A stretch of 64,000 nt of DNA. It comes from Mycobacterium terramassiliense. Lineage in GTDB: Bacteria; Actinomycetota; Actinomycetes; Mycobacteriales; Mycobacteriaceae. Location: the NCBI RefSeq assembly GCF_900157385.1, contig NZ_LT717699.1, positions 664,524 through 728,523 of the forward strand. Direction: 5' to 3'. The notes beneath the pieces were generated by a model that worked only from the letters and a program-made list of their open reading frames with translations, searched no databases and was not told where the DNA came from. Positions 57,937 through 64,000 of the stretch are shown here, in pieces. Position 1 is the first letter of the stretch, and each line of letters opens with the position of its first letter. The translations under genes were made by a program, and so were the position numbers.

Positions 57937-58731
57937 TTACCGCGTGATGCCGTACGGAGCCGGCTGCACGGGCGCCTGCGGCGCCGGCGACTGCAGCAGC
58001 GGCAGCTGCTGTAGGGGCGCCTGCTGGACCGGGGCCTGTTGGACCGGGGCCTGTTGTGTGGGCACCTGCTGGACCGGCGCCTGCTGCAGCGGGGCCTGTT
58101 GTGTGGGCGCCTGCTGGGCCGGCGCCTGCTGCAGCGGGGCCTGTTGTGTGGGCAGCTGCTGGGCCGGAGCTTGCTGCAGCGGGGCCTGTTGTGTGGGCGC
58201 CTGCTGGACCGGCGCCTGCTGGTACGGCACCTGCTGGACGCCGAGCACCCGGACCAGGTAGGGCGTCATGCCGTTGGCGCGCACGGGCGACACCTGGACG
58301 ACGTCGCCCACCTCCAGCATCTGGTTGTTGCCGAGGTACATCGCGACGCTTTGGGTGCCTTCGGGACCGTAGAAGATCAGGTCGCCGCGGCGCGCTTGCG
58401 CCGGCAGGACCTTCTGGCCGAGGCGGTACATCTCACCGGAGGAACGCGGCAGCTTGATCCCGGCCCCCGCGTAGGCGTACTGCATCAGGCCCGACGCGTC
58501 GAACCCGACGGTCATGGCGCCAGTGCCCTTCCCGCGGGAGGGGCCGGTGATACCGCCGCCGGCCCAGGAGAACGGCACCCCGCGCTGTGAAAGGCCGCGC
58601 ATGACGACGATGTCGGTGGCCTGCTGGTAGTCCATCGACCTGGCGCCGGGGTCGGCCGTCGCGATGCTGGCGGTGACCGCCGGGGCCACCAGCATCGCGA
58701 CTCCGATCGCGAAAGCGTAGATGCGTTTCAT
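57937..58731 (-). CDS. ripD: RipD, NlpC/P60-fold peptidoglycan-binding protein with inactive site
   Basis: A 264-residue secreted protein. A signal peptide (MKRIYAFAIGVAMLVAPAVT, cut after ATA) is followed by an NlpC/P60 domain (about 35-155). The catalytic Cys is replaced by Ala (TVGFDASGLMQYAYA where DCSG is usual) and the catalytic His by Ser (TQSVAMYLGNNQM), as reported for M. tuberculosis RipD, which binds but does not cut peptidoglycan. The C-terminal hundred residues are QQxPx pentapeptide repeats. At 264 residues it is longer than Rv1566c (230), mostly through repeat expansion. ATG 58731 is preceded by AAGGTAGG. Confidence 0.95.
   Translation of the reverse strand: MKRIYAFAIGVAMLVAPAVTASIATADPGARSMDYQQATDIVVMRGLSQRGVPFSWAGGGITGPSRGKGTGAMTVGFDASGLMQYAYAGAGIKLPRSSGEMYRLGQKVLPAQARRGDLIFYGPEGTQSVAMYLGNNQMLEVGDVVQVSPVRANGMTPYLVRVLGVQQVPYQQAPVQQAPTQQAPLQQAPAQQLPTQQAPLQQAPAQQAPTQQAPLQQAPVQQVPTQQAPVQQAPVQQAPLQQLPLLQSPAPQAPVQPAPYGITR
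57997..58236 (-). repeat. 15-bp tandem repeats encoding QQxPx in ripD
   Basis: Sixteen consecutive pentapeptide units (QQAPV, QQAPT, QQAPL, QQAPA, QQLPT and so on), encoded by 15-base units. Longer 60-base higher-order repeats (Q-P-T/L/A patterns) are visible, so unequal crossing-over is a likely cause of length variation. Confidence 0.9.
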
Positions 58732-59027
58732 TGGGATCCCTACCTTCTTGGGTCCTGGGCCTCCGTCGCGGTGACTTCGCGCGGCGGCCGCTAGTGCAGG
58801 CGGCGAGTGCCTCCCCGTCGGGGCCGGACGCCGCTGCGTGACGCTTGGGATGAACCCGCCGGCTAGCCGGTGAATTCACACCAGTCACTACAGACACTTT
58901 TACAACAGAAGTTGCAGCCGGAAAATAGCTGATGAGGCCCACGAGGGATTATTTGTCGTAACGTGACCGGACGGTGACTGGCGGGCCCAATCCGGCCTGC
59001 GCAGTTGTGATTTGGGTCTCAGTCGGC
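58732..59027 (-). other. Intergenic region and probable long leader of ripD
   Basis: About 300 bases upstream of ripD. The distal part (58900-58970) is AT-rich and a plausible promoter region. The proximal part (58745-58875) is GC-rich with several inverted repeats, for example CCCCGACGGGG near 58815 and CCGGCTAGCCGG near 58862. No known riboswitch could be assigned with confidence. Confidence 0.4.
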
Positions 59028-59450
59028 TCAGAGCCAGTAGCGCGCGCTGAACGTGGTCAGGATCGAACCGGCCACGGAGGCGACCATGAGGAGGGCGAGG
59101 GCCAGGACCGGCCAGAAGGACATGTACCAGCCCTTCAGGAGCGAAACGAACGGGCCGATGCCGGCCGCGGCGATGGCGGCGCCGATGCCGCCCCACACCA
59201 GCGGGCGGATGTAGAAGTCGACCCCGAAGGGCACCGACCCGCAGGCGTCGCCCTCACACACGTTCGCGAGGAAGCCGAAAAGCCGCGCCGGCCACGTCGT
59301 CGCCGTCGCGAGGACCACCAGCAGCACCAGCAGCGCCACGGTGCAGACGACGTCCCAGGGGACTATCCGCAGGCGCAACACTCTGGGCGCCTGATGCGGC
59401 TGGTTGGGCGCCGGCGGGGCGGCGATGCGATCACCCGGATTGGGGTCCAT
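59028..59450 (-). CDS. Small membrane protein, Rv1567c-like
   Basis: A 140-residue protein with three hydrophobic segments (VVCTVALLVLLVVLATATT, LVWGGIGAAIAAAGIGPFV, WPVLALALLMVASVAGSIL). A two-Cys loop EGDACGSVPFGVDFY follows the first helix. The N-terminal 30 residues are Pro-rich and cytoplasmic. The position upstream of ripD and divergent from bioA matches Rv1567c, though the latter is shorter. Function unknown. Confidence 0.8.
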   Translation of the reverse strand: MDPNPGDRIAAPPAPNQPHQAPRVLRLRIVPWDVVCTVALLVLLVVLATATTWPARLFGFLANVCEGDACGSVPFGVDFYIRPLVWGGIGAAIAAAGIGPFVSLLKGWYMSFWPVLALALLMVASVAGSILTTFSARYWL

Positions 59451-59512
59451 GGCAGTAGATGCTCCCCGATGGCCGGGATTTGTGCGAGCCGGCTGCTTTA
59501 CGCTCGGTCTCT

Positions 59513-60817
59513 ATGCCTGCGGCGAGGGCCGGGTTGACGCCCGAGCAAATCAGCGCGATCGACGCGGCGCACCTGTGGCACCCCTACAGCACCATCGGCT
59601 GCGAGGCGGTGGCGCCCGTGGTGGCCGTCGCGGCCCACGGCACCACGCTGACGCTGATCCGGGACGGCCGGCCCATCGAGGCGCTCGACGCGATGAGCTC
59701 CTGGTGGACCGCGATCCACGGGCACGGCCACCCGGAGCTGAACGCGGCGCTGGCCGCGCAACTGGCGACGATGAACCACGTCATGTTCGGGGGGCTGACC
59801 CACGAGCCGGCGGCCCGGCTGGCGCAGCTGCTGGTAGAGGTGACGCCGGCGGGCTTGGACACGGTTTTCTTCAGCGACTCCGGATCGGTGTCGGTGGAGG
59901 TCGCGGTGAAGATGGCCCTGCAGTACTGGCGCGGCCGGGGCCGGCCCGGCAAGCACCGGCTGATGACCTGGCGGGGCGGATACCACGGCGACACCTTCAC
60001 CCCGATGAGCGTCTGCGACCCCGACGGGGGCATGCACTCGCTGTGGACCGACATCCTGGCCCGCCAGGTGTTCGCCCCCCAGGTGCCGCGCGAGCACGAC
60101 CCCGCCTACGTCGCGGCGTTCGAGGCGCTCTTGGCGCAACACGCCGCGGAGCTGGCGGCCGTCATCGTCGAGCCCGTCGTGCAGGGGGCCGGCGGGATGC
60201 GCTTCCACGATCCCGCGTACCTGCGCGACCTGCGCGAGCTGTGCCGCCGGCATGATGTGCTGCTTGTCTTCGACGAGATCGCGACCGGGTTCGGGCGCAC
60301 CGGCGAGCTCTTCGCCGCCGATCACGCCGGGGTGAGCCCGGACATCATGTGCGTCGGCAAGGCGCTCACCGGCGGATACCTCAGCCTGGCCGCCACGCTG
60401 TGCACGAGCGACATCGCGCGGGCCATCAGCTCGGGGGAGGCCGGCGCGCTGATGCACGGGCCCACGTTCATGGCCAATCCGCTGGCGTGCGCGGTGTCCG
60501 TGGCCAGCGTCGAACTGCTGCTCGGCCAGGACTGGCGCGCTCGCGTGGCCCAGCTAGCCGCGGGGCTGGCCGAGGGCCTGGCCCCCGCCCGGGCGCTGCC
60601 CGGCGTCGTCGATGTGCGGGTGTGCGGCGGCATCGGCGTGATCGAATGCGCCCGGCCGGTGGACCTGGCCGTCGCCACGCCGGTGGCGCTGGACCGTGGC
60701 GTCTGGCTGCGCCCGTTCCGCAACCTGGTCTACGCGATGCCGCCGTACATCTGCTCGGGCGACGAGGTCGCGCGGATCGCGTCCGCCATGGTCGAGGTCG
60801 CGCGGGTCGCCGGCTGA
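59513..60817 (+). CDS. bioA: Adenosylmethionine-8-amino-7-oxononanoate aminotransferase
   Basis: A 434-residue PLP aminotransferase that makes 7,8-diaminononanoate in biotin synthesis, using SAM as amino donor. The PLP lysine is Lys283 in [12 protein letters not shown], the same number as in M. tuberculosis BioA. Other blocks are [38 protein letters not shown] and [18 protein letters not shown] 59513 is chosen by comparison with Rv1568. The downstream neighbour is not bioF1: unrelated genes follow, so the usual bioA-bioF1-bioD operon is interrupted here. Confidence 0.97.
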   Translation: MPAARAGLTPEQISAIDAAHLWHPYSTIGCEAVAPVVAVAAHGTTLTLIRDGRPIEALDAMSSWWTAIHGHGHPELNAALAAQLATMNHVMFGGLTHEPAARLAQLLVEVTPAGLDTVFFSDSGSVSVEVAVKMALQYWRGRGRPGKHRLMTWRGGYHGDTFTPMSVCDPDGGMHSLWTDILARQVFAPQVPREHDPAYVAAFEALLAQHAAELAAVIVEPVVQGAGGMRFHDPAYLRDLRELCRRHDVLLVFDEIATGFGRTGELFAADHAGVSPDIMCVGKALTGGYLSLAATLCTSDIARAISSGEAGALMHGPTFMANPLACAVSVASVELLLGQDWRARVAQLAAGLAEGLAPARALPGVVDVRVCGGIGVIECARPVDLAVATPVALDRGVWLRPFRNLVYAMPPYICSGDEVARIASAMVEVARVAG

Positions 60818-60915
60818 AGCGGCCCAGGTCACTCAGCGAATTCTCAGTAGATTCTTCGATGGGGGCTAGCTTGGCTCAAAGGGTCCTCCCAGTCGCTGGC
60901 CCCAGACTCCTAGCT

Positions 60916-61386
60916 ATGACAACTGGGTCGCTCTGCACGAACCTGATCGAACGCTACCTGTCCACCTCCGGGCTGCGGTTCCTCAGGGGTGAGCACGATG
61001 GCGAATACTTCTGTGTCGTCGACGCCGGTTCCGGGCGGCTCCACGTCCACCTACAGGGCTCCCCGTCGTTCGACGACATGTTGAGCGTTAGCGTCAGCCC
61101 TGGGCGGTTCTTCCCAGGTGCCGATCGCGCCTGGCTGACGCGCTTTGCCGACACATGGAACCAGCGGAACCGCGGGGTAACTGCAATTGTGCGCGGTTCC
61201 GCTGATTCGGAGCGCATTGGCCTCGTGGCCCGCCGATCCCAGTGGATCCCGGAAGGCATCGCCTTCGAGCGATTCGCTTCGTTCGTCGACCGCACCATCG
61301 CGGAAGCCGTCGAACTGTTTGCTGAGGCGGCGGTGGTTATCGAGTTGGCGTCGACGACGCAGCCCGTGCTGCGCGACGCGAGCTGA
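60916..61386 (+). CDS. YbjN-like protein, function unknown
   Basis: A 156-residue cytoplasmic protein resembling YbjN/type III secretion chaperone-like folds: LIERYLSTSGLRFLRGEHDGEYFCVVDAG, then LHVHLQGSPSFDDMLSVSVSPGRFFP and WLTRFADTWNQRNRGVTAIVRGSADS, with a C-terminal helix FVDRTIAEAVELFAEA. The start is uncertain: ATG 60916 or in-frame ATG 60859, neither with a good ribosome binding site. Similar proteins often accompany type VII secretion or stress genes in actinobacteria, but the role is unknown. It follows bioA by 98 bases. Confidence 0.7.
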   Translation: MTTGSLCTNLIERYLSTSGLRFLRGEHDGEYFCVVDAGSGRLHVHLQGSPSFDDMLSVSVSPGRFFPGADRAWLTRFADTWNQRNRGVTAIVRGSADSERIGLVARRSQWIPEGIAFERFASFVDRTIAEAVELFAEAAVVIELASTTQPVLRDAS

Positions 61387-61730
61387 GATTCCGGCGGGGG
61401 CCGGGCAGCTACGTGGAGGTCCGGGGAGCCGGACCGTCGATGATGAAGTTGCGGCGTATAGAAGCCAACCGGGAGGGTTTCGGGCCCGGGTCCATTCGCG
61501 CAGCCCGGTAGAGACGCACCGAACCCGGAGGACCGCACGCTTTTGGGGCGTTTTCGCCCAGGTTCGCAGCGGCACTTGCAGCCGGTTTGCACTGCCGCCG
61601 GTTTTTGTTCAATGCGTTCAGCCGAAGCTGCCCCACGCAGTTGTACTTGTGTGTAATCTCCGTGACGGGCGTGCCCAGTCGTGCTTGTCGCTTTGCCGCT
61701 GGGTCACCAGTGACCGGCTGGAGGATAGAT
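61387..61730 (+). other. Intergenic region upstream of the second PE gene
   Basis: A 344-base stretch with no gene I can support. The last 120 bases (AT-richer, with GCAGTTGTACTTGTGTGTAA near 61640) probably hold the promoter of the PE gene. GGAGGATAGAT ahead of 61731 is its ribosome binding site. Nothing else is recognised. Confidence 0.5.
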
Positions 61731-62264
61731 ATGTCGTACGTGAGCACGGCGCCGGAGATCATGGCGGCGGCGGCCGCTGACGTGGCTGCGATCGGTTCGA
61801 CGGTCAACGCGGCCCACCTGGCGGCGGCGGCCCCGACCGTCGCGGTGCTGCCGGCCGCCGCCGACGAGGTGTCGGCGGGTATTGCGCAGTTTTTCTCCGG
61901 GGTAGCCCAGGAGTTTCACGGGCTGCTTGGGAAGGCCACGGCGTTCGGTGCGCAGTTCGCCCAGCAGCTGCACGCGGGTGCAGGCTCCTACGCGGCCGCC
62001 GAGGCCGTCAACGCCGCGTCGATGATGCCGAGCGCGCAATCAATTGTTGATGTCGTAAACGGCCTGGCCGCGCCATACATTAATCAGATTACAAATCTGA
62101 TTAGTACCGTGAACTACGTAATGCAAAAGCTCGTGAGCGCAATCTATCTCGCCTTCCTTGTGCCGTATGAGGCATTGGTACTGGCATATTTGACTCTGGC
62201 TCTATTGATCGGCGCGGTACAACTGCTGGAGGGTTTCCTCGGCATATCGATTCCGGTTCCATAA
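61731..62264 (+). CDS. PE family protein with hydrophobic C-terminus
   Basis: A 177-residue protein. The PE domain (about residues 1-98) reads [37 protein letters not shown] and the secretion motif YAAAE. The C-terminal 75 residues are unusual: after INQITNLISTVNYVMQKL comes a long hydrophobic stretch (AIYLAFLVPYEALVLAYL then LALLIGAVQLLEGFLG), enough for two membrane passes. Base composition of the C-terminal part is AT-richer than its neighbours, suggesting separate origin. There is no PPE partner adjacent. It lies between a YbjN-like gene and a convergent mmpL gene. Confidence 0.92.
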   Translation: MSYVSTAPEIMAAAAADVAAIGSTVNAAHLAAAAPTVAVLPAAADEVSAGIAQFFSGVAQEFHGLLGKATAFGAQFAQQLHAGAGSYAAAEAVNAASMMPSAQSIVDVVNGLAAPYINQITNLISTVNYVMQKLVSAIYLAFLVPYEALVLAYLTLALLIGAVQLLEGFLGISIPVP

Positions 62265-62331
62265 CTAGTTTGCGGGTCTAGGGCCCACTCCAGGCCGCCG
62301 GCTTCGCGGCGCCATCAAATCGGGCGCCGAG

Positions 62332-64000
62332 CTAGACGGACAGCTTTGGGAAGTCGACCGTGACCGCGTCGTCGTCCTTGGCGGGCGGATCCTCCCTCAG
62401 CAGCAGGGACCGCACCAGCGGACGCGGCCCCACATCCCGAAGCATGTAGCTGGCCGGGCGGGGGCGCACCGTCTGTGGCCACCAGAACCAGCGCCCGAGC
62501 AGGGCGGCGATGGACGGAGTCATAAACGAGCGCACGACCAGGGTGTCGAACATCAGGCCCAGGCCGATGGTGGTGCCGACCTGGCCGATGATGCGCAGAT
62601 CGCTGAACACCATCGAGGCCATGGTGAAGGCGAACACCAGGCCCGCGTTCGTCACCACTTTCCCGGTTCCGCCCATCGCGCGGATGATGCCCGTGTTGAT
62701 GCCGCCCGCGATTTCCTCTTTCATGCGTGATACCAAAAGCAGGTTGTAGTCGGATCCGACGGCCAAAAGCACGATCACGGACATCGGCAGCACCATCCAG
62801 TGCAATTTGATGCCGAGCATGTATTGCCAGGCGAGCACCGACAGCCCGAAGGATGCGCCCAACGAAAGCAGTACGGTCCCGACGATAACCAGGGCCGCCA
62901 CAAAACTTCGCGTGAGGACGAGCATGATGACGAAAATAAGACAAAGCGCGCCGACCAGGGCGATCCATAGGTCGTATTTCGAGCCGTCACTGAAGTCTTT
63001 GTAGGTCGATGCGGTGCCGGCGAGGGAGATCTTGGCGCCCTCCAACGGCGTCTTCTTGAGCGCCTCCTCGGCCGCCGACCTGATCCGATCGATCCGCGCG
63101 ATGCCCTCCGGCGTCGCGGGATCGCCGCGGTGGGAAATGATGAACCGGGCCGCCTTCCCGTCCGGAGCTACGAAGGACGTCATGGCGCGCTGAAAGTCCG
63201 CGTTCTTGAAGACGTCTGGAGGCAGATAGAAGGAATCGTCGTTGTGGGCGGCGTCGAACGCCTGCCCCATGGCGGTGGCGTTCTGGCTCGTGTCGTCCAG
63301 CTGGCCCAAGAACCCGGATGTGGTGCTGTGGTTCGTCAGCAGCATGGTGCGCGTGGCCTCCACGATCGCGATCATGGGCGGGATCTGCGCGAGTATCTGC
63401 GGCAGCAGCTCGTCGAGCTTCAGCGCGTCCTTTAGTACGTGGTGGGTCTTTTCGGCGAGCAGGTCGAGACCGTCCAGCGAATCGAATATGCTCCTCAGCG
63501 CAAAACAAACAGGAATGTCGTAACAGTGCTTTTCCCAGTAGAAGTAATTTCGGATCGGCCTGAAGAAATCCTCGAAATCCGAGAAACTAACTTCCGTTTC
63601 GTCGATGATGTCAACCATTTCCTTGGTGAGGCCGATCGTGTGATGAGCAATTCCCGTGAGGCGCTCCTGCAATCCGTAGAGGCGCTTCATCACCGTGATT
63701 TGTTCGGCCAGCAAGTCGGCCTGTTTGAGGAGATCGTTCATAGCTTGTTTGATAAAAGTCACATTTTGCAGCATGGTCGCGTTTTGCATGCTGATCAAAA
63801 AGGGTATTGAAGTGTGCTCAATCGGTGTCCCCTCGGGCCGGGTTATGCCCTGAACCCGGGAAATGCCCGGGACCCGGAAGATCGCCTTGGCCAGTTTGTG
63901 CAAGACGAGAAAATCGGCCGGATTGCGCATATCGTGATCCGACTGGATCATCAGAATGTCGGGCATCATGCGCGATTGGGAGAAATGACGATTGGCGGCC
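62332..64000 (-). CDS. MmpL-family RND transporter (N-terminal part beyond window)
   Basis: An open frame continues to the last base; the visible part codes for the C-terminal 555 residues. It starts in the first periplasmic domain ([31 protein letters not shown]), continues through [27 protein letters not shown], and includes the second membrane bundle with the proton-relay Asp-Tyr in [17 protein letters not shown], ending [17 protein letters not shown]... It is closely related to the mmpL at 29424-32336. Any mmpS partner would lie outside the window. It likely exports a lipid or siderophore. Confidence 0.95.
   Translation of the reverse strand, partial: AANRHFSQSRMMPDILMIQSDHDMRNPADFLVLHKLAKAIFRVPGISRVQGITRPEGTPIEHTSIPFLISMQNATMLQNVTFIKQAMNDLLKQADLLAEQITVMKRLYGLQERLTGIAHHTIGLTKEMVDIIDETEVSFSDFEDFFRPIRNYFYWEKHCYDIPVCFALRSIFDSLDGLDLLAEKTHHVLKDALKLDELLPQILAQIPPMIAIVEATRTMLLTNHSTTSGFLGQLDDTSQNATAMGQAFDAAHNDDSFYLPPDVFKNADFQRAMTSFVAPDGKAARFIISHRGDPATPEGIARIDRIRSAAEEALKKTPLEGAKISLAGTASTYKDFSDGSKYDLWIALVGALCLIFVIMLVLTRSFVAALVIVGTVLLSLGASFGLSVLAWQYMLGIKLHWMVLPMSVIVLLAVGSDYNLLLVSRMKEEIAGGINTGIIRAMGGTGKVVTNAGLVFAFTMASMVFSDLRIIGQVGTTIGLGLMFDTLVVRSFMTPSIAALLGRWFWWPQTVRPRPASYMLRDVGPRPLVRSLLLREDPPAKDDDAVTVDFPKLSV

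Noticed and set aside
57997..58236. CRISPR-like regular repeats
   Set aside because: The units are 15 bases, in frame, with no unique spacers; they encode the QQxPx tail of RipD.

Overview
The window is chromosomal DNA of a slow-growing, non-tuberculous Mycobacterium. Evidence: very high GC, GTG/TTG starts, PE proteins, MmpS/MmpL transporters, a mycocerosate-type polyketide synthase, a PapA acyltransferase, and a gene order that largely follows M. tuberculosis H37Rv from about Rv1523 to Rv1568. It is not the tuberculosis complex: lprI, frdABCD, mmpL6 and vapBC11 are absent from their usual places, fadD11 is one intact gene, and several accessory genes are inserted. Ortholog statements rest on remembered H37Rv gene order and protein sequences; no search was run.

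Layout. 1-11.7 kb: a cell-envelope glycolipid locus with a truncated O-methyltransferase, two paralogous GT-B glycosyltransferases, a WbbL2-like GT2, a PapA-type acyltransferase and a 2101-residue Pks5-type synthase (KS-AT-DH-ER-KR-ACP). 12.5-15.7 kb: a carboxymuconolactone-decarboxylase-like protein, a nitronate monooxygenase/TetR pair with a probable leaderless promoter, then an M-box Mg2+ riboswitch leading to a small protein. 15.75-21.2 kb: an Ile T-box and ileS, followed by an accessory segment bounded and split by three copies of a palindromic repeat. 21.2-29.5 kb: membrane protein, dinX, ansA, lspA, rluD-like gene, methyltransferase, glbN, two short-chain reductases and an SRPBCC protein. 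29.4-33.5 kb: a TetR-mmpS-mmpL module. 33.6-45.8 kb: dnaE1, a PE gene, a LuxR remnant, a VOC protein, fadD11-plsB1, TetR/SDR, a deazaflavin nitroreductase and ilvA. 45.9-49.4 kb: FMN-split-barrel protein/MocR divergon, mug and a methyltransferase. 49.4-59.5 kb: treX-treY-treZ, an acyltransferase, ripD and a membrane protein. 59.5-64 kb: bioA, a YbjN-like protein, a PE gene and a truncated mmpL.

Functional themes. The first 12 kb probably make and decorate a methyl-branched acylated glycolipid of lipooligosaccharide type. The fadD11-plsB1 pair feeds acyl chains into glycerolipids, treXYZ turns glycogen into trehalose, and mmpS/mmpL export lipids or drugs. Regulation visible in the DNA includes two RNA switches (M-box, T-box), a candidate leader peptide, three TetR-type operators and a MocR-type direct repeat.

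Most unusual region: the ileS-dinX interval (19.1-21.2 kb). Three same-orientation copies of a roughly 57-nt palindrome flank an AbiEi-plus-DUF559 gene and a Pro/Gln-repeat membrane protein, like removable cassettes. The M-box leader with a short ORF behind it is the second point of interest. No tRNA, rRNA, CRISPR array or insertion sequence was found.
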